From: Smithella sp.
GTDB taxonomy: Bacteria > Desulfobacterota > Syntrophia > Syntrophales > Smithellaceae
Length of the DNA: 48,002 bases
Direction of reading: 5' to 3'
NCBI GenBank assembly: GCA_017993615.1
Contig: JAGOMJ010000016.1
Location: forward strand, 1-48,002
The first letter of the stretch is position 1; the number at the start of each line of letters is the position of its first letter. The position numbers and the translations under genes are program-made. Under the pieces are notes generated by a model. It saw only the letters and a list, made by a program, of their open reading frames with translations. It had not been told where the DNA came from and made no database searches. Positions 22,992-32,425 of the stretch are shown one piece after another.

Positions 22992-23495
22992 ATGATATTT
23001 AAAGGAAAAGTCTGGAAATTCGGAGATAATATTGATACCGACGCGATCATTCCGGCGCGTTATCTGACGACGTCGGATCCTGAAGTCCTGGCGGTTCACT
23101 GTATGGAGGATGCCGACCCGGACTTCATGAAAAAGATGAAAAAGGGCGATATGATTCTGGGCGGAGAAAATTTCGGTTGCGGCTCGTCGCGCGAACACGC
23201 GCCCATTTCCATAAAAGCGGCCGGCGTTCCCTGTGTCGTCGCGAAAAGTTTTGCCCGCATTTTTTACCGGAATGCCTTCAACATGGGGCTGCCCATATTC
23301 GAATCGAAAGATATTGTCGATGCCGTGAAAGAAGGGAATGAAATCACCGTGGACAGTGCACGCGGCATCATAACCATAAACGGCACGGATAAATTTTTTA
23401 AAATCAACCCCATTCCGCCGTTCATGGAAGAACTTATCGCCAATGGCGGTCTGATGCAACACATCGCTGGGAAAAGAAAAAAAAATGAAAAATAA
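22992..23495 (+). CDS. leuD: 3-isopropylmalate dehydratase small subunit
   Basis: A 167-residue small subunit starting [20 protein letters not shown], the standard opening of the family, with the swivelling-domain signature [16 protein letters not shown] chose the ATG at 22992, which has AAGGA 8 nt upstream, over an in-frame TTG at 22965 that lies in the hairpin repeat. The last 11 nt overlap leuB. Partner of LeuC. Confidence 0.96.
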   Translation: MIFKGKVWKFGDNIDTDAIIPARYLTTSDPEVLAVHCMEDADPDFMKKMKKGDMILGGENFGCGSSREHAPISIKAAGVPCVVAKSFARIFYRNAFNMGLPIFESKDIVDAVKEGNEITVDSARGIITINGTDKFFKINPIPPFMEELIANGGLMQHIAGKRKKNEK

Positions 23496-24591
23496 TAATT
23501 TTAAAATCGCTGTCTTTGCCGGCGACGGCATCGGACAGGAAATTATAAACGAAGCCCTGAAGGTTTTAAAAATTATTTCCGGCAAAAAAAACGTCGACTT
23601 TCAAATCACAGAAGGACTTGTCGGCGGAACGGCGTATGACCGTTATGGAACGCCTCTGCCGGAGGAGAGTCTGAAACTGGCCCTGAAAAGCGACGCGGTC
23701 TTACTGGGAGCGGTCGGCGGTCCCCAGTGGGAAAATCTCGCTTACAGTGTCCGGCCGGAGAGGGCGTTGCTGGGCTTGCGCAGCAGCCTGGGCATTTACG
23801 CCAACCTGAGGCCGATCGTTGTTTTTGAAGAACTCCTGGATGCGTCGCCACTGAAAAAAGACATCATCCGCGGCATCGATATTATCATTGTGCGCGAATT
23901 GACAGGCGATGTCTATTTCGGCAAACCGCGCGGCATTAAGACATCGAAAAACGGAAAACGCAAAGGCGTCAACACGATGATTTATTCAGAAGATGAAATT
24001 CGTCGCATCGCCGTCCGCGCTTTCGAAATAGCCCGTACACGCAGAAAGAGCCTCCTCTCCGTAGATAAAGCCAATATCTTGGAAACGATGGAACTCTGGC
24101 GGAACGTGGTCACCGACGTCAGCCGCAATTACCCCGATGTCACGCTGAGACACATGTATGTCGACAATTGCGCCCTGCAGCTGATCCGTGATCCGTCTCA
24201 GTTCGACGTTATCGTCACCACGAACCTGTTCGGCGATATCCTGAGCGATGAAGCCGCCATGCTCACCGGATCCATCGGTATGCTTCCGTCAGCCAGTCTG
24301 GGGGAAAAAACAGCCTTGTACGAACCCATTCACGGGTCGGCGCCGGACATTGCGGGACAAAACATCGCCAATCCGCTGGCCGCTATTTTGTCGGTGGCAC
24401 TGATGCTGCGGCATTCTTTATCAATGCCGGCGGAAGCCGCCCTGATAGAAAATGCCGTTACGGAAACCTTACAGGAAGGCCTCCGGACACGCGACATTGA
24501 TCAACCGGGCAAAAAAATTGTCAGCACTTCAGCAATGGGAGACGCGGTAGCCGGGAATCTTAACAAACGGTTGGCCGGGATTCGCCCTTAA
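23485..24591 (+). CDS. leuB: 3-isopropylmalate dehydrogenase
   Basis: A 368-residue NAD-dependent decarboxylating dehydrogenase, third step of leucine synthesis. It begins with [13 protein letters not shown] and has the substrate-binding [21 protein letters not shown] segment, the [14 protein letters not shown] loop, and the metal/cofactor regions [26 protein letters not shown] and [13 protein letters not shown]. Its ATG lies inside leuD (11-nt overlap), so translation is coupled. Full length. Confidence 0.97.
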   Translation: MKNNNFKIAVFAGDGIGQEIINEALKVLKIISGKKNVDFQITEGLVGGTAYDRYGTPLPEESLKLALKSDAVLLGAVGGPQWENLAYSVRPERALLGLRSSLGIYANLRPIVVFEELLDASPLKKDIIRGIDIIIVRELTGDVYFGKPRGIKTSKNGKRKGVNTMIYSEDEIRRIAVRAFEIARTRRKSLLSVDKANILETMELWRNVVTDVSRNYPDVTLRHMYVDNCALQLIRDPSQFDVIVTTNLFGDILSDEAAMLTGSIGMLPSASLGEKTALYEPIHGSAPDIAGQNIANPLAAILSVALMLRHSLSMPAEAALIENAVTETLQEGLRTRDIDQPGKKIVSTSAMGDAVAGNLNKRLAGIRP

Positions 24592-24624
24592 AGGCCGGCT
24601 TCGCGTTGAGCAAAAGGGGAAAGC

Positions 24625-25245
24625 ATGGAATCCGTCATTTTTCTGGAAAAAATTTCGATTGAACCTCCCCGCGAAAAAATATATCAGCGGCTCGGTTTTA
24701 AAAAGAGAATAACCGCCGTCTCGCCGGATCAGCAAAAGCAAACCGACCTTTTCATTCGCGAAGCCGCGTCCCTTATTGTCCTCAAGGGGATGTACCTGCG
24801 GCTGGCCGTCACAAAGAACGACGGGAAACAAATTTTTTTATCGAACAACGTACATTTCAGCAGCGAGCATCTGTCCATTTTCCTTCGCGAATGCCGGGAG
24901 GCCGTTTTCATGGGAGCGACTGCGGGGCATGCCGTCATGGACGCCATCAAGGCAAAAACCCGGCAGGACGATCTGGCCGCCGCGGTCGTTTATGATGCCA
25001 CCGCCAGCGAAATGACGGACGCCGCACTGGACTGGATCATGAATTATCTGAATCACCTTCTGATGCGGGAAGGCCAAACGCTTTTGCCACGCCGTTTTTC
25101 CGCCGGCTACGGTGACTTTCATCTGGAAAACCAGGGAATCATTTATAAACAGCTACACATGCAGAACGCCGGCGTAAAAATCAATCCCAATTTTATTCTC
25201 ATACCGGAAAAATCCGTCACCGCCATTGGCGGAATCTGCCGTTAA
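24625..25245 (+). CDS. Methionine synthase reactivation-domain protein (stand-alone)
   Basis: A 206-residue protein. Its C-terminal third has RRFSAGYGDFHLENQ (about residues 154-168) and IPEKSVTAIGG near the end. These match the SxGYGDxxLxxQ and PxKSVTAxxG signatures of the S-adenosylmethionine-binding reactivation domain of B12-dependent methionine synthase. The N-terminal part (FLRECREAVFMGATAGHAVMD) fits as well. It likely reduces and remethylates inactive cob(II)alamin on the MetH encoded at 28184, which lacks this domain. It begins 33 nt after leuB and may be cotranscribed with the leu genes. The assignment is by motif, not database search. Confidence 0.75.
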   Translation: MESVIFLEKISIEPPREKIYQRLGFKKRITAVSPDQQKQTDLFIREAASLIVLKGMYLRLAVTKNDGKQIFLSNNVHFSSEHLSIFLRECREAVFMGATAGHAVMDAIKAKTRQDDLAAAVVYDATASEMTDAALDWIMNYLNHLLMREGQTLLPRRFSAGYGDFHLENQGIIYKQLHMQNAGVKINPNFILIPEKSVTAIGGICR

Positions 25246-25317
25246 AATGCCACGCACAACAAAAAGTTAAAGGTTCTTCCTTACAGTGCCAAGATTGATT
25301 CTCCGACGATTACACAA

Positions 25318-25346
25318 TTGACAAACAGACATGAAAAGCTTATGCT
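25318..25346 (+). promoter_or_regulatory. Promoter of the PAS/HD-GYP gene
   Basis: TTGACA (25318-25323), a 17-nt spacer and TATGCT (25341-25346). Transcription would start near 25353 and give a leader of about 110 nt before the ATG at 25463. The leader holds no riboswitch that I recognise. Confidence 0.65.
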
Positions 25347-25462
25347 GTTTACCAGTAGGGGATGCCTCATCAAGGCTGATAACAATCAGCAAAACAAAAA
25401 GCAACTGATAGAATTCTAACCAGTCCGATCCTTACTCCAGTTTCACCCAGGGGAACAGGTGT

Positions 25463-28081
25463 ATGAAAAAAAATAATGCCCCTCCAACCGGCAATCCGCA
25501 GCCCCTTCAGGTTTTAATGCTGAACGATTCGGACAAGGACGTGTCGCGCATCGTGAGCGAACTTCAAAAAGGCGGATACCATCCGGTTTACGAACGGATA
25601 GAAACCGCTGCCGCGATGCGGCAAGCTCTCCGGGACAAACCATGGGATATCATTCTTTGTGACAGCAATTACCTCAAATTCGGAGCTGTCGCGGCCATGG
25701 CTCTTCTCGAGGAAGAAAAAACCGACATTCCCCTGATTGTCATCTCCGGCGCCAGCAGCAAAGATAAAACTATCGAATGCCGCTTTCCCGGGACTCGCAA
25801 TTACATCGTCAAGGAGAACTATTCCCGCCTATGCCCGGTCATTGCCAGAGAGCTGAACGAAACAAAAATTCAGGCAAAGCACAAGCAGACAGAATCCCAG
25901 AAGGAAGCGGCACAGGAAGAATTACGCCGCAGCGAGGAACGGTATCGTAAGATTACCACCTGCATACCGGATTTGATCTGGACCATGGACCTGGCGGGTC
26001 ATTTTACATATGTCAACGAAGTCGTGGAGCGCACACACGGCTGGACGGTTGACGAATATCTGAAGCTTGCCCTGCAGGATATGGTCACACCCCAACAACT
26101 GGCCAAAGATACGGCAATGATGGCAGAACAGTTGGCCCGGTCTTCTGAACCCGATTTCGATCGAAATACGACGCTTACGTTTGAATCGGAAGAGTTGCGC
26201 AAGGACGGAACCACTTTTCTGGCGGAAGTTACCGCTTCTTTCCTGTGGTCGGATGATGGCAAGCCCATTGGCATTATAGGGATTACACGCGATATTACGG
26301 AACGCAAAAAGGCGGAAGAAGCGTTACGGAAAAGTGAAGAACTGCACATCAAACTGGTCAATGCAATTCCGGATGTTGTTGTTCGCACCGACCTGGCAGG
26401 CAATATTCTTTTTGCAAATGAGAATGCGCTGCGGATCGGCGGTTACAGCAAAGATGAATTTCTGGGTCAGAATCTGCTTAACTTCGTTGCACCGGAGGAT
26501 CGCGAGAGAGTCATTCGCAATCTGCACCTCATGCTGGAAAGCAGACTGGGCCCCAGAGAATATCATCTGATGACCAGAGACGGACGGAAAATCCTGTTTG
26601 AAATCAACGGCGATGTTTTGCGCAAAGAAGACGGAACACCGTTTGCCGTTGTCAATGTGTGTCGTAATATTACCGAACGCAAGCAAATTGAAAAAGCGCT
26701 GAGGGAAAAAGATGAACGATTGCGCGGCATCACTGAAAATCTTCCGGGGGTTATTTTTCAGTTTTATGCAACACAGAACGGCAAATACGGAATAACCTAC
26801 CTCAGTGAACCGATCGATGAATTTGCAAAAATATTGTCAAAGTTCGATACGGACCATTTGGATACGGTGTTTCCTGAATTCCTTTCCCGTATTCATGAAG
26901 ATGACCGGGAGCGATTTCTGTCATCCATTACCCAGGCAGCCCAGACAGCCAGCCGCTGGAATTTTGAAGGTCGCGTCGCCATCCAATCCGGAAAGATTAT
27001 CTGGTTTCAGGGGCTATCCGTGCCGACACGCCTGCCGGACCGGGTCATTTTCGATGGAATTTTATTGAACATCTCGGAGCGCAAGCTGGCGGAAGAACTT
27101 TCACACCAATCGGAGGAAAAATTCTATAAAATTTTTATGACCACGCCGGACTGCATAGCCATTGCCCGCCTGCATGACGGTCTGATCATCGATGTGAATC
27201 AAGGATTCGAAAAGATTGTGGGATGGAAAAGAGAACAGGTCATCGGAACCAAATCGTTCGAACCGCCCATGAACATCTGGCTGGACAAAACAGAGAGGAA
27301 GGCAATGATCGCGGATTTGAAAACGGGCAGGGATATCCTGGATCGGGAGTTTAAATTCCGGCGCAGGGAGGGCTCCGAACGTTTCGGTATTTACTCCGCC
27401 AGGGCGATCACCATCGACGAACAGGAATGTGTTATTTTTATCCTGCAAGATATCACAGACCGCAAATTAATGGACATCGAACTGAAACGGACTCTGGAAA
27501 GTCTGAGAAAATCGGTCGGCACCACCATCCAGGTCATGGTGTCCGCCATAGAGATGAGAGATCCCTACACCGCGGGTCATCAGTTGCGGGTGACAGACAT
27601 TGCCCGGGCCATTGCCGCGGAAATGAGATTATCCCAGGATAAAATCGACGGCCTCCGGATGGCTGGCGTTATCCATGACATCGGGAAATTATCCGTCCCG
27701 GCGGAGATTCTGGCAAAACCGACCAGGCTGACCAAACTCGAATACTCTCTGATACAGGAACATTCGCGAAGCGGATATGAAATATTGAAGAATGTCGAAT
27801 CCTCCTGGCCGCTGGCAGAAATTGTTTATCAGCATCACGAAAGGATGGACGGATCGGGGTATCCCAGAAACTTGAAAGGGAATGATATTCTTATCGAAGC
27901 TCGCATTCTTGCCGTGGCCGACGTTGTTGAATCCATGGCCTCTCACCGGCCCTACCGCGCTTCGTTGGGGATAGAGGCCGCTCTGGAAGAAATCGAAAAG
28001 AACAAAGGCATTCTGTATGATGAGCATGTGGCCGATGTTTGTCTGATCTTGTTTCGTCATAAAGGCTTCATTCTGGCATAA
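25463..28081 (+). CDS. Receiver-PAS(4)-HD-GYP signalling protein, predicted c-di-GMP phosphodiesterase
   Basis: An 872-residue cytoplasmic sensor with no membrane segment. Residues 15-130 are receiver-like, with a possible phosphoacceptor Asp67 (DIILCD) and Lys117. About four PAS modules follow (near 155-285, 290-410, 415-545 and 550-680), each ending in an (I)TERK-type linker. The HD-GYP domain covers about 690-872, with HD at 738-739 (HDIGK) and HHERMDGSGYP from 791, the complete catalytic set for c-di-GMP hydrolysis. It has its own promoter and lies between two methionine-synthase genes without an evident functional tie to them. Confidence 0.9.
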   Translation: MKKNNAPPTGNPQPLQVLMLNDSDKDVSRIVSELQKGGYHPVYERIETAAAMRQALRDKPWDIILCDSNYLKFGAVAAMALLEEEKTDIPLIVISGASSKDKTIECRFPGTRNYIVKENYSRLCPVIARELNETKIQAKHKQTESQKEAAQEELRRSEERYRKITTCIPDLIWTMDLAGHFTYVNEVVERTHGWTVDEYLKLALQDMVTPQQLAKDTAMMAEQLARSSEPDFDRNTTLTFESEELRKDGTTFLAEVTASFLWSDDGKPIGIIGITRDITERKKAEEALRKSEELHIKLVNAIPDVVVRTDLAGNILFANENALRIGGYSKDEFLGQNLLNFVAPEDRERVIRNLHLMLESRLGPREYHLMTRDGRKILFEINGDVLRKEDGTPFAVVNVCRNITERKQIEKALREKDERLRGITENLPGVIFQFYATQNGKYGITYLSEPIDEFAKILSKFDTDHLDTVFPEFLSRIHEDDRERFLSSITQAAQTASRWNFEGRVAIQSGKIIWFQGLSVPTRLPDRVIFDGILLNISERKLAEELSHQSEEKFYKIFMTTPDCIAIARLHDGLIIDVNQGFEKIVGWKREQVIGTKSFEPPMNIWLDKTERKAMIADLKTGRDILDREFKFRRREGSERFGIYSARAITIDEQECVIFILQDITDRKLMDIELKRTLESLRKSVGTTIQVMVSAIEMRDPYTAGHQLRVTDIARAIAAEMRLSQDKIDGLRMAGVIHDIGKLSVPAEILAKPTRLTKLEYSLIQEHSRSGYEILKNVESSWPLAEIVYQHHERMDGSGYPRNLKGNDILIEARILAVADVVESMASHRPYRASLGIEAALEEIEKNKGILYDEHVADVCLILFRHKGFILA

Positions 28082-28183
28082 CATCCATCACATCCGTCAA
28101 ATAACGAAATGAAAATTGCAGAAAAGCAGCCATTGATGTATAAGATCACCGGAAACTGATTCTTTGCATTTCAGGAGATAGCC

Positions 28184-30583
28184 GTGGTTGAAATTATTAA
28201 TATAAGAAATTTTTTAAAAAAGAAAATTATGATTCTGGACGGCGCTACCGGAACAGAGCTCCAGAAGCTGGGCCTGCCGGCAGGTGTTTGCCCGGAAATA
28301 TGGTGTCTGGACAATCCGGACATCATCGGCGCTGTCCACAAATCGTATCAGAAAGCCGGTGCACAGATTATTTATACCTGCACCTTTGGAGCCAATCGCT
28401 ATAAACTCAAACAGTTCGGCGCAAAGCACGATGTTTACGCCGTCAATCTGAAACTGGCACAATTGGCCAGAAAAGCCTGCGGCAATCAGACACTCGTCGC
28501 CGGAGACATCGGTCCGACCGGATTGTTTGTCGAACCCTTCGGCACGCTGGCTTTTGAAGAAGCAGTGGATGCGTTCAAGGAACAGGCCCGAGGATTAATT
28601 GACGGCGGATGCGATCTGATCGTCATCGAAACCATGATTGACATTCAGGAAGCGCGCGCGGCGCTGCTGGCCGTCAAGGAACTTGCGGACGTTTTCACGA
28701 TTGCATCCATGACGTACGAAAAAAACGGCCACACGCTGGGCGGAACACCGCCACAAAGCGCGCTCATCACTTTGCAAAGTCTGGGCGCAGACGCCGTGGG
28801 CTGCAATTGTTCGGCCGGTCCGGAACAAATGATTGATTTCATCTCGGCGATGAAACCGTACGCCACGGTGCCGCTTGTGGCCAAGCCCAATGCCGGCATG
28901 CCTCTTCTGAAAGACGGTCAAACCGTTTTTGAAATGGATCCCGCGACATTTGCCGATTTCAGCGTCAAGCTGGCGGCTGCAGGCGCCAATATGCTGGGCG
29001 GCTGCTGTGGAACAACGCCCGAACATATTCGCGCGCTCAGGATGTCGGTCACGCGTAAGAAACCCGTTTTGCCGCTTACAAAATCCGTTTGTGCGCTCAG
29101 CTCGGCACGCAGATTCCTGGAAATTAAAGACAATGACCCGTTGTATATCGTCGGGGAAAGAATCAATCCCACCGGTAAAAAATCGCTGCAGCAGGAACTC
29201 TTGGAGGGCAAATTATCCATCATCCGTCAGATGGCCCTGGATCAGGAAAACCAGGGCGCGGTTCTTCTGGACATCAATGTCGGTCAGCCCGGCATTGATG
29301 AGGTTCAAACGATCCGGAACGTGATCAGTCTGTTGTCCACCGTCAGCAGTCTGCCGCTGGTCATCGATTCGTCCAGGATTGAAACCATTGAGGCCGCCCT
29401 GAGACTCTATCCGGGAAGAATGATGATTAATTCCATCTCCGGGGAAAAAGAAAAACTGGCCAGGCTCCTGCCCCTGGCCGCCCGATACGGCGCAATGTTT
29501 ATTTTGCTGCCGCTGACCGGCGGGGAAATCCCCCGGACGGCGAAAAAGCGGCGCGTCGTGATCGACAGGATATTTCGCAAAGCGCAAGCGTTCGGTTTTA
29601 CGAAAAAGGATTTCGTCGTCGACGGCCTGACCATGGCCATTGCGTCCGATGCCGACGCCGCGCGGGAAACGCTCGAAACGATTCAATGGTGTAAAAACAT
29701 TTTCCAGTGCAAAACGATTCTCGGCCTTTCCAATGTTTCCTTCGGCATGCCGGGCCGTCCCTGGATCAACGCCGCCTTTCTGGCGATGGCTCAACACTGC
29801 GGGCTGACCATGGCCATTGCCAATCCGGCCAGCGTCGAGTTCATGAATGTTAAAAATGCCGGGGACGCCTTGACCGCCCGGGAAAGAGCCGCGTTTCACT
29901 TCATCAACTATTTTTCGCAGCAGACTCCCGCTGTCGCAGGACTCCCTTCGACAGCCGTTTCAGCGGGAGAAAAAATTGTTCAGGCCATTCTGGAAGGCAA
30001 CAAAGACGACATCACCGCATTGCTTGACGAAGCAATGAAATCCGGCAAAACGGCGTCTCAACTGGTCGATGATTATATGATCCCCTCCATTGTGCGTGTC
30101 GGCGATCTCTACGAGAAAAAAATTTATTTTCTGCCGCAGTTGATGGCGGCGGCGGAAGCGATGAAAAAAGCGCTTTCGCACCTTGATCCGTATTTGCAGA
30201 AAGCGACAATAACGACCAGGGGAACCGTTCTGATGGCGACGGTTCGCGGCGATGTTCACGACATCGGGAAGAACATCGTTGCGCTGCTGTTGAGAAACTA
30301 CGGTTATCGTGTTATTGACCTCGGCAAAGACGTGTCCGAACAGGCTATTTTAGATGCTGCAAAAAAGGAAAAACCGGATGTCATCGGCCTTTCCGCGCTG
30401 ATGACCACCACTATGGTCAACATGAAGGAGGTTATTGCGCTGGCACGCGCGCAGGGAATCCGCACAGACTTCCTGATCGGCGGTGCAGTGGTTACGGATC
30501 AATACGCAAAATCCATCGGCGCATTCTATGCCCGTGACGGTGTTCAGGCCGTAAAAGTTGTTGAAAAAATAATCAAACCGTAA
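28184..30583 (+). CDS. metH: B12-dependent methionine synthase lacking the reactivation domain
   Basis: A 799-residue protein. Residues 1 to about 290 are the homocysteine S-methyltransferase domain, with the zinc cysteines in GCNCSAGP and GGCCGTTPEH (near 206 and 272). About 310-570 is the pterin-binding barrel (VGERINPTGKK, LLDINVGQPG, MINSISGE). The rest is the B12 cap and cobalamin domain with GDVHDIGKN (near 688), whose histidine ligates cobalt. E. coli MetH continues for about 350 residues with a reactivation domain, which is absent here and probably supplied by the gene at 24625. GTG start with AGGAG upstream. Confidence 0.93.
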   Translation: MVEIINIRNFLKKKIMILDGATGTELQKLGLPAGVCPEIWCLDNPDIIGAVHKSYQKAGAQIIYTCTFGANRYKLKQFGAKHDVYAVNLKLAQLARKACGNQTLVAGDIGPTGLFVEPFGTLAFEEAVDAFKEQARGLIDGGCDLIVIETMIDIQEARAALLAVKELADVFTIASMTYEKNGHTLGGTPPQSALITLQSLGADAVGCNCSAGPEQMIDFISAMKPYATVPLVAKPNAGMPLLKDGQTVFEMDPATFADFSVKLAAAGANMLGGCCGTTPEHIRALRMSVTRKKPVLPLTKSVCALSSARRFLEIKDNDPLYIVGERINPTGKKSLQQELLEGKLSIIRQMALDQENQGAVLLDINVGQPGIDEVQTIRNVISLLSTVSSLPLVIDSSRIETIEAALRLYPGRMMINSISGEKEKLARLLPLAARYGAMFILLPLTGGEIPRTAKKRRVVIDRIFRKAQAFGFTKKDFVVDGLTMAIASDADAARETLETIQWCKNIFQCKTILGLSNVSFGMPGRPWINAAFLAMAQHCGLTMAIANPASVEFMNVKNAGDALTARERAAFHFINYFSQQTPAVAGLPSTAVSAGEKIVQAILEGNKDDITALLDEAMKSGKTASQLVDDYMIPSIVRVGDLYEKKIYFLPQLMAAAEAMKKALSHLDPYLQKATITTRGTVLMATVRGDVHDIGKNIVALLLRNYGYRVIDLGKDVSEQAILDAAKKEKPDVIGLSALMTTTMVNMKEVIALARAQGIRTDFLIGGAVVTDQYAKSIGAFYARDGVQAVKVVEKIIKP

Positions 30584-30598
30584 TCGTTCGGGGAAAAA

Positions 30599-31321
30599 AT
30601 GAAACACAGGCATTCCGCTCATCAACAAATCGCTCTCATTTGGGCCTTGGCTTTTTCCGTGCTGATTCATTTTTCGGCGGCAGCGGTTCTTATCGGGTTC
30701 GAGTTGTCCGGTGGTGCGCCGGCGCCGTCTGACCGAAATGTTTTGAATATGGTCTGGGTGTCTTTCGACAATAAAAAAGCCGACACGGGAAAAGCCGTGC
30801 AAACCGGGCAGCAAACGATAAGACAGAAAAAAAACACCGGACGGATGACGTCCGTCGAACGGCCGGCGAGCCCCGTCGGCACCGTTCAGCTTCCTTTGGC
30901 GTCCCGAACGGCTCCGGCTGTCGAAAGTACATTTTCCGAATACGAAAACCGCCCCGAAATAAACAAATCATCCGTTGAGGCACGTCACAGCGGCGGCTTC
31001 GAGGCAGTTGCCCAACATCCCATGTCCGACATCGCCATTGCCTATCCGCTGTACCGGGAGAATACCCCTCCCGTTTATCCGGAAATGGCACGTTTGCGCG
31101 GATATGAGGGCATCGTTCTGGTCTTCGCCGAAATTCTGCCGACCGGACGCGTGGGCGACGTCAAGATCCGGAAATCATCCGGATACGCTATTCTGGATCA
31201 ATCTGCAATACAGGCCGTCAAGCCCTGGAAATTCGAACCGGCGAAGAAAGCTGGAAATCCATTCACCGCCTGGGTTGAACTGCCGATCAAGTTTATGTTA
31301 CAACATCACCCTCAATCATAA
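30599..31321 (+). CDS. TonB-like energy transducer
   Basis: A 240-residue protein with one N-terminal membrane helix (ALIWALAFSVLIHFSAAAVL), a middle low-complexity linker and a C-terminal TonB domain (about residues 160-238: YPEMARLRGYEGIVLVFAEI, IRKSSGYAILDQSAIQAVK, WKFEPAKK). It would transmit proton-motive force to outer-membrane receptors. The linker is not especially proline-rich. It starts 15 nt after metH and 25 nt before pyrE, so probably forms an operon with them. No exbB, exbD or receptor gene is nearby. Confidence 0.85.
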   Translation: MKHRHSAHQQIALIWALAFSVLIHFSAAAVLIGFELSGGAPAPSDRNVLNMVWVSFDNKKADTGKAVQTGQQTIRQKKNTGRMTSVERPASPVGTVQLPLASRTAPAVESTFSEYENRPEINKSSVEARHSGGFEAVAQHPMSDIAIAYPLYRENTPPVYPEMARLRGYEGIVLVFAEILPTGRVGDVKIRKSSGYAILDQSAIQAVKPWKFEPAKKAGNPFTAWVELPIKFMLQHHPQS

Positions 31322-31346
31322 ATTTCATCCGAACGGAGGAACCACA

Positions 31347-31931
31347 ATGACCATTGATCAAATGAAGGAACGACTGGGAGAAATCATTCTCGAAAGGTCT
31401 TTCAAATACAGCGACAATCCCCCTTTTACGCTCGCCTCCGGCAGGCAAAGCAATTATTATTTTAACTGTAAACCGACGACCCTGGACCCCGAGGGGATGA
31501 ATCTGATCGGCACCATCATTTTTGACATGCTCAAAGATACCGATATTACGGCCGCAGGAGGGCTGACCCTGGGAGCCGATCCCATCGCCAATGCGCTTGC
31601 CGTTATCTCCTACCAGAAAGGCAAACCGATCAAATCGTTTATCGTGAGAAAGGACGCCAAGGATCACGGTACTAAAAGCGCCATTGAAGGCAGTGTCCGG
31701 CCGGGAGAAAAAGTTGCCATTATCGACGATGTGATCACGACCGGCGGATCCACAATCACGGCCATTGAACAGGCCCGCAAAGCCGGACTGTCCGTTGTCA
31801 TGGTGATAACGCTTGTCGACCGGGAAGAAGGGGGCCGGGAAAATATCATGAAGCACATGGACAACATCGCTTCCATTCTGACTCGGACAGAGATCATGAA
31901 CCTGCGCGAAAGGAAAGCCGCTCAAAGGTAA
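31347..31931 (+). CDS. pyrE: Orotate phosphoribosyltransferase
   Basis: A 194-residue enzyme that converts orotate and PRPP to OMP in pyrimidine synthesis. It has FTLASGRQSNYYFNCKPTT at the N-terminus, the catalytic-loop lysine/histidine segment RKDAKDHGT and the PRPP-binding motif VAIIDDVITTGGST. The frame is open much further upstream inside tonB, but the ATG at 31347 has a GGAGG site 7 nt before it and fits the family N-terminus. Confidence 0.95.
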   Translation: MTIDQMKERLGEIILERSFKYSDNPPFTLASGRQSNYYFNCKPTTLDPEGMNLIGTIIFDMLKDTDITAAGGLTLGADPIANALAVISYQKGKPIKSFIVRKDAKDHGTKSAIEGSVRPGEKVAIIDDVITTGGSTITAIEQARKAGLSVVMVITLVDREEGGRENIMKHMDNIASILTRTEIMNLRERKAAQR

Positions 31932-32003
31932 CGCCCCTTATACAGGTATGCCGCGGCCATTGATCGTCAACAGATTATTTGAAGCGCTCCGGAAGGTGAT
32001 ATC

Positions 32004-32402
32004 ATGAAAAATACGATAACCGTTTTCTTCTTTATAATGTGCTTATTACTTGCAGGTTGCGGTGCGGCGGTGAATTTACAGGGGAAGGTCGCCGGCATAA
32101 GTTCCGGCAGGTTTTTCTACCAGGATGGACATCTGGTCAGCGATTACAAAGCCGATATCGATGCGGTCTGGCAGGCCTGTGAACAATCCGTGACCGATCT
32201 GAAAGCGAAAAGTATCCGAAAAGAACGTAAAATTTCCACCGGCGTCATTACATCCGTCATTCAGGACGAAAAAGTCACCATCAAAGTTGAGTATGTCGGC
32301 AGAGATATGACCTCCGTTTCAGTCTTTGTCGGAGCATTCGGCAATACCATGGCTTCCCGTCTGATCCATGACAGAATTATCGGCAATCTGGCGAAGAACT
32401 GA
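32004..32402 (+). CDS. Small lipoprotein, DUF3568-like
   Basis: A 132-residue protein with a lipoprotein signal peptide: MKNTITVFFFIMCLLLAGC, lipobox LLAGC with Cys19. The mature part (DGHLVSDYKADIDAVWQACE, then ISTGVITSVIQDEKVTIKVE and a C-terminal IHDRIIGNLAKN) resembles the DUF3568 family of short lipoproteins common in deltaproteobacteria. Function unknown. A GGAAGGTGAT site precedes the ATG. It converges with the methyltransferase gene to its right. Confidence 0.8.
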   Translation: MKNTITVFFFIMCLLLAGCGAAVNLQGKVAGISSGRFFYQDGHLVSDYKADIDAVWQACEQSVTDLKAKSIRKERKISTGVITSVIQDEKVTIKVEYVGRDMTSVSVFVGAFGNTMASRLIHDRIIGNLAKN

Positions 32403-32425
32403 TTCCGATGGCAGATAAAATATTG

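Noticed and set aside
25250..25460. Possible c-di-GMP riboswitch before the HD-GYP gene (CACGCAC near 25250)
   Set aside because: The conserved core segments and stems of the GEMM motif are not present; only a sigma-70 promoter could be supported.
30975..31346. Long N-terminal extension of pyrE overlapping tonB
   Set aside because: The frame is open but only as the shadow of tonB; the ATG at 31347 has GGAGG upstream and the family N-terminus.
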